Assembly (NCBI GenBank): GCA_002359495.1
Contig: DENB01000095.1
Coordinates: forward strand, 1-64,000
DNA length: 64,000 nucleotides
From: Enterobacteriaceae bacterium UBA2655
Lineage (GTDB): Bacteria; Pseudomonadota; Gammaproteobacteria; Enterobacterales; Enterobacteriaceae
Reading direction: 5' to 3'
Numbering within the stretch: position 1 is the stretch's first letter; the number at the start of each line of letters is the position of its first letter. A model generated the notes under the pieces. The model was not told the DNA's origin and ran no database searches. It worked only from the letters and a program-made list of their open reading frames with translations. A program made the translations under genes and the position numbers. Below, one piece after another: positions 38,764 through 46,760 of this stretch.

Positions 38764-39603
38764 TCAGCAATTGGTCAGGGTGCCAGCCGGGGCATCGCCG
38801 CCCGGTGCGTGCTGGCGATAATCGGCGCGGCTGTCCTGGCGGCTCAGCGTCTCCGTCAGCGCGGTGAAGGCTTCCTGCTGCGCCTGCAGCGCCGCTTCCA
38901 GTTCGCCGGTGCGCTCCGCCTGCTCAGCCAGGGCACTGTCCGCGCGGGCGCTGTAGGTCTGGTGCTCCTTCGCAATCAGCTCCACCGCCTGATGCACGTC
39001 CGAAAAACGGGCGTCATCGGTCTGCCGTTGTTTGGTGAACATCGCGGTGACACGGGCAAACAGCCCCGGTTTTTCTTCCGGCACGTCTTCCAGCTCAATC
39101 AGGGTTTCTTCTGCGGCAGTAAAGAGGTTTTCCGGGTGCTGCTTGCGCTTTGCCAGCGGGTGTTTCTCCGCCGAGGCGCTGAACTGCAACATTTCGGTAC
39201 CGAGGCTTGCCGGGTTATCAGTAACAGCCAGCCCAACCAGATACGCTTTGCCGGTGTCGGCAAATTTGGTGTTGACCTCCATTGAGGTGAAAAGCTTTTG
39301 CATCTTGCCGGTCATGGCGACCAGATCGTCAGTCGGGGTAATAAGTGCAAACAGGCCCAGCTTGCCGTCCAGCAAACCACCCTCAATTTCTTCCGTTTCC
39401 AGCGCGTCCACTACACCAAAGCGGCGAAACGGGCTGTCAGGCGTATAGCCATTGATGTGTTCCATATTGATCACGGCGGTGTAGACCTTCGGGTCATAAC
39501 TCGCCGCCATCTGCTCCAGCCATTCACGCTGGATTTCGCGTCCGTCCGTGGTGGCACCTTCCACCCCGATCCGAAAACGCTTTGCTTTAACTGCCACTGC
39601 CAT
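38764..39603 (-). CDS. O: Capsid scaffolding protease O
   Basis: The 279-residue gpO family protein combines an N-terminal serine protease domain (MEHINGYTPDSPFRRFG region, with the His of EHINGY about 48) and a C-terminal scaffolding helix rich in Glu/Gln/Ala (about 200-260). It shapes the procapsid and processes N and Q. It is the first gene of the O-N-M-L-X-lysis-R-S transcript, whose Ogr site is 39681-39700. Confidence 0.93.
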   Translation of the reverse strand: MAVAVKAKRFRIGVEGATTDGREIQREWLEQMAASYDPKVYTAVINMEHINGYTPDSPFRRFGVVDALETEEIEGGLLDGKLGLFALITPTDDLVAMTGKMQKLFTSMEVNTKFADTGKAYLVGLAVTDNPASLGTEMLQFSASAEKHPLAKRKQHPENLFTAAEETLIELEDVPEEKPGLFARVTAMFTKQRQTDDARFSDVHQAVELIAKEHQTYSARADSALAEQAERTGELEAALQAQQEAFTALTETLSRQDSRADYRQHAPGGDAPAGTLTNC

Positions 39604-39680
39604 AAGTCAGGCTCCGTTGAGTAAAAACTCTGTGAGGCCCTATGTTTGCGGCGGAAGGGGACTGAAACAACGCGGGGGCG

Positions 39681-39700
39681 TTGTGTAGAAAACCACACAA
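39681..39700. promoter_or_regulatory. Ogr/Delta activator site between divergent O and P
   Basis: TTGTGTAGAAAACCACACAA contains TTGT-N12-ACAA with an extended six-base dyad on each arm. It lies between the divergent O and P genes. For P, TATTTT at 39734-39739 would place the start about 55 bases from the centre; for O, CATAGG (about 39639-39644) is the comparable box. Confidence 0.8.
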
Positions 39701-39739
39701 GCAGCGGCGGCGGAAAAGCGGACGGCGGGACCGTATTTT

Positions 39740-41512
39740 GTGCCCATGACCATGATAATGACGCCCGACGACCTCGATCCCCGCCGACAGGCCATGCTCC
39801 TGTACTTTCAGGGATACCGTATTGCCCGCATTGCTGAAATGCTGGGCGAAAAACCCGCAACCGTTCACAGCTGGAAGAAGCGCGACAAATGGGGCGACTA
39901 CGGCCCGTTAGATCAGATGCAGCTCACCACTGCCGCGCGCTATTGCCAGCTCATCATGAAGGAGCAAAAAGAAGGGAAAGACTTCAAGGAAATCGACCTG
40001 CTGGCGCGCCAGTCCGAGCGCCACGCCCGTATCGGCAAATTCAGTAACGGCGGGAATGAAGCGGACCTGAACCCGAAGGTGGCGAACCGCAACAGCGGAC
40101 CGCGCAGGCCACCGGAGAAAAACGTATTCACCGATGAACAGATTGAAAAACTGCAGGACGTTTTTCACAGCACGATGTTCGACTATCAGCGCAAATGGTG
40201 GGAAGCAGGCAACCGACACCGCATCCGCAACCTGCTTAAATCCCGCCAGATTGGCGCGACTTACTTCTTTGCCCGCGAGGCGCTGATAGACGCGCTGACC
40301 AGCGGGCGCAACCAGATTTTTCTCTCAGCGAGTAAGGCGCAGGCGCACGTTTTCAAACAGTACATCATCGAATTCGCCAAAGAGGTTGACGTCGAACTGA
40401 AAGGCGACCCGATGACGCTCAGTAACGGCGCGTGCCTGTACTTTTTAGGCACCAATGCCCGCACCGCGCAGAGCTATCACGGCAACCTCTATCTGGATGA
40501 ATATTTCTGGATACCGAAGTTTCAGGAACTGCGCAAGGTGGCGTCCGGCATGGCGCTGCATAAGAAATGGCGTCAGACCTATTTTTCCACGCCGTCCAGC
40601 CTGACCCACAGCGCCTATCCGTTCTGGTCCGGCGCCATGTTTAACCGGGGCCGCGCCAAAGCGGATCGCATCGAGTTTGATCTGTCTCACGCCACCCTGT
40701 CGCCGGGCCTGTTGTGCGGAGACAACCAGTTTCGCCAGATTGTGACCGTGGAGGATGCAGTGCGCGGCGGCTGTAACCTGTTTGACCTTGACCAGCTGCG
40801 ACTTGAGTACAGCCCGCCGGAATACCAGAACCTGCTGATGTGTCAGTTTGTGGATGACTTGGCATCCGTATTTCCGCTGGCAGACCTGCAGGCATGCATG
40901 GTTGACAGCTGGGAAGTCTGGAGTGATTTCGAGGCGCTGGCCCTGCGTCCGTTTGGCCGCAAAGAGGTCTGGATCGGTTACGACCCGGCGAAGGGCACGC
41001 AGAACGGCGACAGCGCCGGATGCGTGATCATCGCCCCGCCGTCCGCCACGGGCGGTAAGTTCCGCATTCTGGAGCGCCACCAGTGGCGCGGCATGGATTT
41101 TCGCGCGCAGGCCGAGTCCATCCGCCAGCTGACGCTGCAGTACAACGTGACCTATATCGGCATCGACACCACCGGCGTCGGACATGGCGTGTATGAAAAC
41201 GTGAAAGCCTTTTTCCCGGCGGTGAAGGAGTTTGTCTATAACCCGAACGTGAAAAACGCTCTGGTGCTGAAAGCGTACGACATTATCAGCCACCGCCGTC
41301 TGGAGTTTGACGCCGGGCATACTGACATTGCGCAGTCCTTTATGGCAATCCGCCGCACCACCACCAACAGCGGCAACCGGCCAACCTATGAAGCCAGCCG
41401 CAGCGAAGAAGCCAGCCACGCCGATCTGGCATGGGCCACCATGCACGCCCTGGCAAACGAACCCCTGCAGGGCGAAGCGGCCCACACCCGAAATATTATG
41501 GAGATGTTCTGA
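39740..41512 (+). CDS. P: Terminase large subunit (ATPase) P
   Basis: This 590-residue gpP family motor drives DNA packaging. An N-terminal helix-turn-helix (about 10-45, IARIAEMLGEKPATVHSWKKRDKW) precedes the ATPase (LKSRQIGATYFFAREAL as the Walker A-like loop; LYLDEYFWI as Walker B) and a C-terminal nuclease-like fold. Starts at 39740 (GTG), 39746, 39752 and 39758 (ATG) all lack a ribosome site; the predicted promoter would start the RNA at about 39745, so translation may be leaderless from 39746. The stop overlaps the Q start (TGATG). Confidence 0.93.
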   Translation: MPMTMIMTPDDLDPRRQAMLLYFQGYRIARIAEMLGEKPATVHSWKKRDKWGDYGPLDQMQLTTAARYCQLIMKEQKEGKDFKEIDLLARQSERHARIGKFSNGGNEADLNPKVANRNSGPRRPPEKNVFTDEQIEKLQDVFHSTMFDYQRKWWEAGNRHRIRNLLKSRQIGATYFFAREALIDALTSGRNQIFLSASKAQAHVFKQYIIEFAKEVDVELKGDPMTLSNGACLYFLGTNARTAQSYHGNLYLDEYFWIPKFQELRKVASGMALHKKWRQTYFSTPSSLTHSAYPFWSGAMFNRGRAKADRIEFDLSHATLSPGLLCGDNQFRQIVTVEDAVRGGCNLFDLDQLRLEYSPPEYQNLLMCQFVDDLASVFPLADLQACMVDSWEVWSDFEALALRPFGRKEVWIGYDPAKGTQNGDSAGCVIIAPPSATGGKFRILERHQWRGMDFRAQAESIRQLTLQYNVTYIGIDTTGVGHGVYENVKAFFPAVKEFVYNPNVKNALVLKAYDIISHRRLEFDAGHTDIAQSFMAIRRTTTNSGNRPTYEASRSEEASHADLAWATMHALANEPLQGEAAHTRNIMEMF

Positions 41513-42570
41513 TGAGCAAACGAAAAAACCGCGCCCGCACGCAGCCGGTGAGTAAACCCGCGCAGATGACCGGCGCCCCGTCAGCGGAGGCGTTTACTTT
41601 TGGCGACCCGGTGCCGGTTCTGGACCGCCGCGAACTGCTGGATTATGTGGAATGCGTCATTATGGATCGCTGGTATGAGCCGCCGGTCAGCTTTGACGGA
41701 CTGGCGCGCACCTACCGCGCCGCCGTGCATCACAGCTCATCCATTAACGTGAAGCGGAATATCCTGACCAGCACGTTCATCCCGCATCCGCTGCTCAGTC
41801 AGCAGGCGTTCAGCCGCTTCGTGCAGGATTATCTGGTGTTTGGCAACGCCTATCTGGAAAAGCGCACCAACCGGCTGGGCGGCGTGCTGTCGCTAGAGCC
41901 TGCGCTGGCAAAATACACCCGGCGCGGGACCGACCTCGATACCTACTGGTTTGTGCAGTACGGCCTGACGACTCAGCCTTACCAGTTCACGCCGGGCAGC
42001 GTGTTTCATCTGATGGAGCCGGATTTGAATCAGGAGATTTACGGCCTGCCGGAATACCTGTCGGCTATCCCGTCCACCCTGCTGAATGAGTCGGCCACGC
42101 TGTTCCGCCGCAAGTATTATCTCAACGGCAGCCACGCGGGTTTTATCATGTACGTGACCGACCCGGCGCAGAGCCAGGAAGATGTGGACAGTATGCGCCA
42201 GGCGATGCGAAGCGCGAAGGGGCCGGGCAACTTCCGCAACCTGTTTATGTACTCGCCGAGCGGCAAGAAGGACGGCATTCAGATCATCCCGCTGTCGGAA
42301 GTCGCGGCAAAGGATGAGTTTTTGAACATCAAAAATGTGAGCCGGGATGACATGATGGCGGCGCACCGCGTGCCGCCGCAGATGATGGGAATTATTCCAA
42401 ACAACACCGGCGGGTTCGGGGATGTTGAAAAGGCTAGCCGCGTGTTTGTTCGTAATGAGCTTATCCCCCTGCAGAAACGACTGGAGGAACTGAACAGCTG
42501 GCTGGGTGAGGAAGTGATCCGCTTTGCTCCCTACAGTCTGGAACCCTCAGAAAGCAATCCTGCGGCCTGA
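41512..42570 (+). CDS. Q: Portal protein Q
   Basis: The 352-residue gpQ family portal forms the ring at the head vertex through which DNA enters and to which the tail joins. Motifs include PPVSFDGLARTYRAAVHHSSSI and the C-terminal VPPQMMGIIPNNTGGFGDVEKA. An ATG at 41512 coupled to the P stop is used; a longer frame only duplicates coding sequence of P. It is followed by a terminator and the cos region. Confidence 0.94.
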   Translation: MSKRKNRARTQPVSKPAQMTGAPSAEAFTFGDPVPVLDRRELLDYVECVIMDRWYEPPVSFDGLARTYRAAVHHSSSINVKRNILTSTFIPHPLLSQQAFSRFVQDYLVFGNAYLEKRTNRLGGVLSLEPALAKYTRRGTDLDTYWFVQYGLTTQPYQFTPGSVFHLMEPDLNQEIYGLPEYLSAIPSTLLNESATLFRRKYYLNGSHAGFIMYVTDPAQSQEDVDSMRQAMRSAKGPGNFRNLFMYSPSGKKDGIQIIPLSEVAAKDEFLNIKNVSRDDMMAAHRVPPQMMGIIPNNTGGFGDVEKASRVFVRNELIPLQKRLEELNSWLGEEVIRFAPYSLEPSESNPAA

Positions 42571-42600
42571 TTAATCTCAGCCCGACTCTGCCCCCTCATT

Positions 42601-42640
42601 AAAGCGCCTCAGCAGCATTCTGCGGGGCGCTTTCTTTTTT
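42601..42640 (+). terminator. Terminator after P-Q
   Basis: AAAGCGCC (42601-42608) and GGCGCTTT (42626-42633) form a stem with an inner CAGCA/TGCG pairing, followed by CTTTTTT. It ends the P-Q transcript before cos. Confidence 0.75.
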
Positions 42641-42726
42641 GCCGCTCCGCTTCACCCCGTGATTTTCGACGCGCCTGCGGGCCGCTGACGCAGCCAGATC
42701 CCCACAGGTGAACACGATAGCGCGCG

Positions 42727-42745
42727 CTCGTAGCCCCGCCACGCC
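42727..42745 (-). other. Putative cos site (P2-type)
   Basis: On the minus strand the sequence is GGCGTGGCGGGGCTACGAG. The P2 cohesive end is GGCGAGGCGGGGAAAGCAC, so the first 12 bases match at 11 positions. It lies about 160 bases beyond the Q stop and is oriented towards Q, exactly as in P2. Terminase M/P should cut here, which makes the accessory cassette the right end of the virion DNA. Confidence 0.75.
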
Positions 42746-42789
42746 TGCGCGCTTTATGGAGTGGTTTTCATGCAGGTGCATGACATAAG

Positions 42790-42816
42790 CAAAAGCCCGC
42801 CATTACTGGCGGGGCA
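42790..42816 (-). terminator. Minus-strand hairpin between cos and the accessory cassette
   Basis: GCCCGCCA and TGGCGGGGC pair around TTAC; on the minus strand the stem is followed by TTTT. No minus-strand gene ends directly here, so it may block leftward read-through across cos, or simply mark a former gene end. Confidence 0.5.
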
Positions 42817-42840
42817 GGGATAAAACGATCCTTTTGAGAT

Positions 42841-42911
42841 CATGCAAATCCATGCGCTCTACACATGCATGCGCTAACCCGATTGCAGGAATGCAGGGCG
42901 CATGCGACAAT
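42841..42911 (+). promoter_or_regulatory. CATGCGCT repeats and candidate promoter before the methylase
   Basis: CATGC occurs at 42841, 42851, 42868 and 42902; two copies extend to CATGCGCT 17 bases apart and the last is CATGCG. A possible promoter is TTGCAG (42883-42888), 17 bases, GACAAT (42906-42911), with the last repeat inside the spacer. An operator for the cassette is inferred, not shown. Confidence 0.4.
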
Positions 42912-42943
42912 AGAAATATTTTTTACTAGAGTAATGGGGACGC

Positions 42944-43951
42944 ATGGATCAGAGAATCCTTGAACATGAGGCAATAAAACAACTTAGCAAAAAATCAGTG
43001 CGCAAGTTGTTTGGGGTTCATGATATTCCTAGAGCTAGTTCACCATTTCGTTACCCCGGTGGCAAGGATAAACTCGCCTCTTTTCTGGCTATTTTTCTTG
43101 TGCATAACAAATTGAATGGTGCTCGTTTTATTGAGCCATTTTGCGGCGGTGCTGGCGCTTCACTTTCGCTGTTATTAGGTGGTTACGTTAAAGAAATTCA
43201 TTTAAATGACAAAAATTACGCTTTATTTTGTTTCTGGGATCAGTTACTGAATAATACTGAAAACCTTTTAGATATGGTTTATCAGAATGTTCCTTCAATT
43301 GATGATTGGCATAGGCAAAAAGAAATTTACCAATCAAGCATCACCGAGCCTAATAAATATTCTAAGCTTGAATATGGGTTCAGTGTTTTTTATCTTAACA
43401 GAGCAAATAGGTCTGGCGTTCTCAGTGCAGGACCCATTGGTGGTCTAGACCAATCAGGTAAATATAAGATTGACTGCCGATATACAGTTAGCACTCTAAT
43501 TAGGAAGCTTGAAAAAATTGCGAGCATGAGAGATTGTATATTTGTTTATAACGAAAACTGCATTGATTTTTTGAAAAAGTTTGATGATAAAAAAAATTAT
43601 GACAATGATTTTGTCTATTTAGATCCTCCTTATGTTAAAGAAGGGAGAAATATTTACTCTAAGAATTTTTGTTTTAATGATATGCAGCATAGAGAACTTA
43701 AAGACTATATAGCCAATTATGCTAATCGGTGGCTAATTTCTTACGATGACCATCCATTAGTGCATGAGTTATATTCGAAGCATGGTACGAGGGCAGTAGA
43801 GATAAGTTATGTCATGAATCAGGCAAAGGTTGGAAAAGAGTTAATGATAGCTGATTCGCGATTAAGAATGCCAGAGTCACTTTTCACCGTTGACATACTA
43901 GAGCCTGAAGGCATTGCTGCGATTGAAAAAGGTATAATAAAAACGGCCTGA
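42944..43951 (+). CDS. D12-class N6-adenine DNA methyltransferase
   Basis: The 335-residue enzyme has the D12/Dam-family motifs in order: PFRYPGGK (34-41), the SAM-binding FIEPFCGGAGAS (62-73) and the catalytic DPPY at 227-230. It should methylate adenine N6 in a short site. The gene is much richer in A and T than the phage genes around it, pointing to separate origin. It converges on the nuclease-like/ParB-like pair; stops are two bases apart with a shared hairpin. It could protect DNA from the neighbouring proteins, or be a solitary phage methylase. Confidence 0.85.
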   Translation: MDQRILEHEAIKQLSKKSVRKLFGVHDIPRASSPFRYPGGKDKLASFLAIFLVHNKLNGARFIEPFCGGAGASLSLLLGGYVKEIHLNDKNYALFCFWDQLLNNTENLLDMVYQNVPSIDDWHRQKEIYQSSITEPNKYSKLEYGFSVFYLNRANRSGVLSAGPIGGLDQSGKYKIDCRYTVSTLIRKLEKIASMRDCIFVYNENCIDFLKKFDDKKNYDNDFVYLDPPYVKEGRNIYSKNFCFNDMQHRELKDYIANYANRWLISYDDHPLVHELYSKHGTRAVEISYVMNQAKVGKELMIADSRLRMPESLFTVDILEPEGIAAIEKGIIKTA

Positions 43952-43961
43952 AATCAGGCCG
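43944..43961. terminator. Shared hairpin at the convergent stops
   Basis: CGGCCTGA and TCAGGCCG form a perfect 8-bp stem that contains both stop codons (methylase on plus, nuclease-like gene on minus). On the minus strand it runs into GTTTTTA, so it best terminates the minus transcript. Confidence 0.65.
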
Positions 43962-44973
43962 CCTCTGCTTGTAAAGTTGCGGTTGTAGATATTACATATT
44001 GAGAAATATTATTTATTTCATCCGATCTTTCAATAAGTAACTCAGGGTTAGAGGCTAAAATATCTAATCCTCTTTTGAAGCAAGTTGGCAATCTAAGCCT
44101 ATGTAACACAGCTCCAAACTCCTCAGCGATAAGAGATATATGATCTCTTTTTATTGACTCATCATCGCTTTCAAAATCAAATGGGATAACAATTGCGTCA
44201 ATTATTCTGTATATTCTTCTTGATAACCAGTGACGTTGTATAACATCGATATCTTCTTTTACGGCTTTTGAACGCCAATCATTGCCGCTTGCTACTTGTG
44301 CAAAATAGACAAGTTTAGTACCTGGAAAAACATCGCGAGGATTGTCATCTTTCCAAGCAATAACATCAATACCAGCATCCTTATGAGGTCTACTTTGTAA
44401 ATATAAATTAACGTCTTCAAAAGGTTTAACTTTACCTTCCCCAATTAAATCGACGGCTCGAGTCAATGCATCATAAAACTGAGAGCTATCAGGTCTGGGC
44501 CAACCAAAAGAAATACTATGACCTTGTACGTAACCTGCTAGAGCAATTGTTGCGGCAATCTGTAGTAAATCTCGCTGTTGGCCTGTTGGCTTTTCTAGCC
44601 CACTGAATAATCTTGAGGCTGACATATGAGAAAAATACAAACAATAAATATAGATATGTTGATCTACTGTCAATTGTTCTAACCTTTCCTCGGTCAGCTC
44701 TAAACACAGACTATCTTCGTTAAAAACAAACGGGTAGCTTTCACCTAAAATATCCTTTCTTTGCTGATATTGCTCTAATAATCTTTGGATTTCATTTTCT
44801 ACTTCGGCATCTTCTTCTCCTATATTAGAAGATGTGAATGAGTCTAGGTTTTCAAGGATGTTTCTCAGCTCAGAAATACGAATTGTGTAGTAAACGTTGG
44901 ATAAACACGATAACTCAAGCCAATCTAATTTGACTTGAATGTGATGACTTTCAGGGTAGGGTAGCAGTTGCAT
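43954..44973 (-). CDS. Uncharacterised protein with PD-(D/E)XK-like motif
   Basis: The function of this 339-residue protein is not known to me. The N-terminal half is helical and acidic. The middle reads DAGIDVIAWKDD (Asp203), then LVYFAQVASGNDWRSK (Gln226, Lys236), laid out like Mrr-type restriction nucleases (GID...QxK) but with Ala where the lysine usually stands and a lysine eight residues later. It may therefore be a variant nuclease or an inactive derivative. It starts three bases after the ParB-like gene, clearly one operon, and shares its AT-rich composition. A role as the effector of an anti-phage system is inference. Confidence 0.55.
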   Translation of the reverse strand: MQLLPYPESHHIQVKLDWLELSCLSNVYYTIRISELRNILENLDSFTSSNIGEEDAEVENEIQRLLEQYQQRKDILGESYPFVFNEDSLCLELTEERLEQLTVDQHIYIYCLYFSHMSASRLFSGLEKPTGQQRDLLQIAATIALAGYVQGHSISFGWPRPDSSQFYDALTRAVDLIGEGKVKPFEDVNLYLQSRPHKDAGIDVIAWKDDNPRDVFPGTKLVYFAQVASGNDWRSKAVKEDIDVIQRHWLSRRIYRIIDAIVIPFDFESDDESIKRDHISLIAEEFGAVLHRLRLPTCFKRGLDILASNPELLIERSDEINNISQYVISTTATLQAEAA

Positions 44974-44976
44974 TTA

Positions 44977-46104
44977 TTATCCCTCAATGCTTTGCAATTG
45001 AAACTGCACCTTAGAAACTTTTTTCTTGAACTGATCTATATAATTCCTTGTATTATCATCTAAAGATTCAGTTCTATCCAAAACGGAAGAGATCGTATCG
45101 AGTTGTTTATTTATTTCAAGAAAGGCATCTTTTATATGCTGTAGCGGGTCACCAGCTTGTTTATATAACTCGGATAAATTTTCAACACCAGACTTAAAGG
45201 CTTCATAGGATGCTTCATTCGCCAATACTTCTCCAAAGTATTTTAAATCTGGGTTTTGGGATGAAATCAAAGATGCTCTTTTGTCTTTTTTATAACCATA
45301 AAGACCAATAAGGACATCTTTCAACTTTTCAATATTTCGCATTGGTACTGGATTGACTTTAAGTGTAACATTCCAGTCTCTATCCAAACCAAGAAAATCT
45401 TTATATTCCGTTCTGTTTAAGGCTGTATATAAATGAGAGAAAGAAAATTTTGGCGACATACGATCTGTATGAATGTCATATATTTCTTGATTTTTAGCTT
45501 GCTCAAGAACAAACATGGCACTTACAATTGAACGTACTGTATTATTACTATCACCAAGTTTTTTTGTTATGTGGTCAATTGTTAGACCATTATCTCTTTC
45601 ATTCACGAACCATTTATATGCAAACTGTGCTTTAGCAAACGAATCCCATTTGTGCGGTCCATTTACATGTTTGAAACCTATAAATGAACGAGCCTCAGAC
45701 TCATTATTGACTAAATATACTGCTACTTCTTTCAAACTGTCTATGACGTGAGCATCCAATTCTTTAGGAACTACGACACGGCACTTTTGCGCTAATCCCG
45801 GCTCAGTTAAAAGCTTAACTGCAGCCAAACGGCGATTACCTTCTAATACAACGTACTTATCTCCTTTTTTCATGACAATTAAAGGCTCAATTGACATATA
45901 TCCATTTTCAGAAATGGACTTTATCAACTCTTCTAAATCTGCTGTATCAGAGAGAGCCTTAACAAGCTCATGCGGATCCGCATTGTCATTAAAATTTTTA
46001 CCATTATAGAGTCTTGGATTTTTAGCATCCAAGATTAATTCATCTGGAGAAATCATTTCCGTTTTAAACGGTTTTAAGACTGTTAGTGGCATTTTATACA
46101 CCAT
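44977..46104 (-). CDS. ParB/Srx-fold protein of the accessory cassette
   Basis: The 375-residue protein has a ParB/sulfiredoxin-type N-terminal domain: PLIVMKKGDKYVVLEGNRRLAAVKLL (about 75-99) with EGNRR (88-92) in place of the ParB GERR box, the nucleotide-binding motif of this fold. A helical region with a possible helix-turn-helix (TIDHITKKLGDSNNTVRSIVSAM) follows and the C-terminus is a coiled coil. No ParA partner is present, so plasmid-type partition is unlikely. The start at 46104 lacks a clear ribosome site; an ATG at 46092 behind GGTG is an alternative. It is the first gene of the two-gene minus operon. Confidence 0.75.
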   Translation of the reverse strand: MVYKMPLTVLKPFKTEMISPDELILDAKNPRLYNGKNFNDNADPHELVKALSDTADLEELIKSISENGYMSIEPLIVMKKGDKYVVLEGNRRLAAVKLLTEPGLAQKCRVVVPKELDAHVIDSLKEVAVYLVNNESEARSFIGFKHVNGPHKWDSFAKAQFAYKWFVNERDNGLTIDHITKKLGDSNNTVRSIVSAMFVLEQAKNQEIYDIHTDRMSPKFSFSHLYTALNRTEYKDFLGLDRDWNVTLKVNPVPMRNIEKLKDVLIGLYGYKKDKRASLISSQNPDLKYFGEVLANEASYEAFKSGVENLSELYKQAGDPLQHIKDAFLEINKQLDTISSVLDRTESLDDNTRNYIDQFKKKVSKVQFQLQSIEG

Positions 46105-46321
46105 TTTTCAAATAAATTTATATGCCATTTTATTCGTTTTTTTCCGCTTTACCATGATTTTTAGCTTTTTTCCATAGAAACATGAACTACGCTGGGTAAG
46201 CTATCAGCTTGATAGGCATAGGTTCTGCGTTAACCCATTGCCTCGCGCAGCTCATTATTCAACCGTGTCGCTTTCAAAATCAGGCTCTTGACATCGACGT
46301 GGTTATCAGTACAGCCAGCTG

Positions 46322-46537
46322 TCATCTTCTCAGACGTTCTGCAGGATGTTCATGACATTTTTTATCTTCATCCTGTCTAAGTCCGCTTAACTGCACGCCG
46401 GTTGCGCTGCCCTTTCGGATACGGATTGCCATTGCAGGATAATGGGGGTGCAAATTTTTCAGCAGCTCCGCTTCCAGTGCTTCCAGTGTTTCCTGGCTGA
46501 TTTTCTGTTCTCTGTCGAGCATGATTTCAACTCGCAT
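46322..46537 (-). CDS. DinI-like protein (possible Tum-type antirepressor)
   Basis: The 71-residue protein resembles DinI (MRVEIMLDREQKIS...LEALEAELLKNL...AIRIRKGSATGVQLSGL), a small protein that binds RecA filaments. In phage 186 the SOS-inducible tum gene relieves CI repression and is related to DinI. Here the gene follows another small gene under a LexA box, so an SOS-controlled antirepressor is likely. GGGAGACATAAGG precedes the ATG. The 217 bases between this gene and the ParB-like gene show no gene. Confidence 0.75.
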   Translation of the reverse strand: MRVEIMLDREQKISQETLEALEAELLKNLHPHYPAMAIRIRKGSATGVQLSGLRQDEDKKCHEHPAERLRR

Positions 46538-46552
46538 CCTTATGTCTCCCTG

Positions 46553-46741
46553 TTAAGCGTGCTGGCCGCGTTCTGCGGTCCGGTCGTATTCATCAAGCTT
46601 TTCCAGAAGGCAGGTTGTCAATTCTGCAATCCATGCCACAGCCAACTCTCTATCGTTCCTGTCACATTCGGCTTTAACAATGAGCCGGGCAACCAAATCA
46701 ATACGTTGCAACTGAACAGATTCTTCGAGTAAATCCTGCAC
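46553..46741 (-). CDS. Small SOS-controlled phage protein of unknown function
   Basis: The protein is 62 residues and acidic-helical (MQDLLEESVQLQRIDLVARL...). I do not recognise a function; similar small proteins occur in P2-like early regions. A GTG at 46741 with AGGGGG four bases upstream is chosen; an ATG at 46756 or TTG at 46759 would add residues without a ribosome site. It stands first behind the LexA box and 15 bases before the DinI-like gene. Confidence 0.65.
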   Translation of the reverse strand: MQDLLEESVQLQRIDLVARLIVKAECDRNDRELAVAWIAELTTCLLEKLDEYDRTAERGQHA

Positions 46742-46760
46742 TTTTCCCCCTACCATCAAC

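Noticed and set aside
39667..39684. ACAACGCGGGGGCGTTGT as a further Ogr site
   Set aside because: The half-sites are inverted (ACAA then TTGT) and the spacing is 10, so it does not fit the activator motif.
42841..42911. CRISPR-like array from CATGCGCT repeats
   Set aside because: The repeats are far too short and irregularly spaced, and no cas genes are present.
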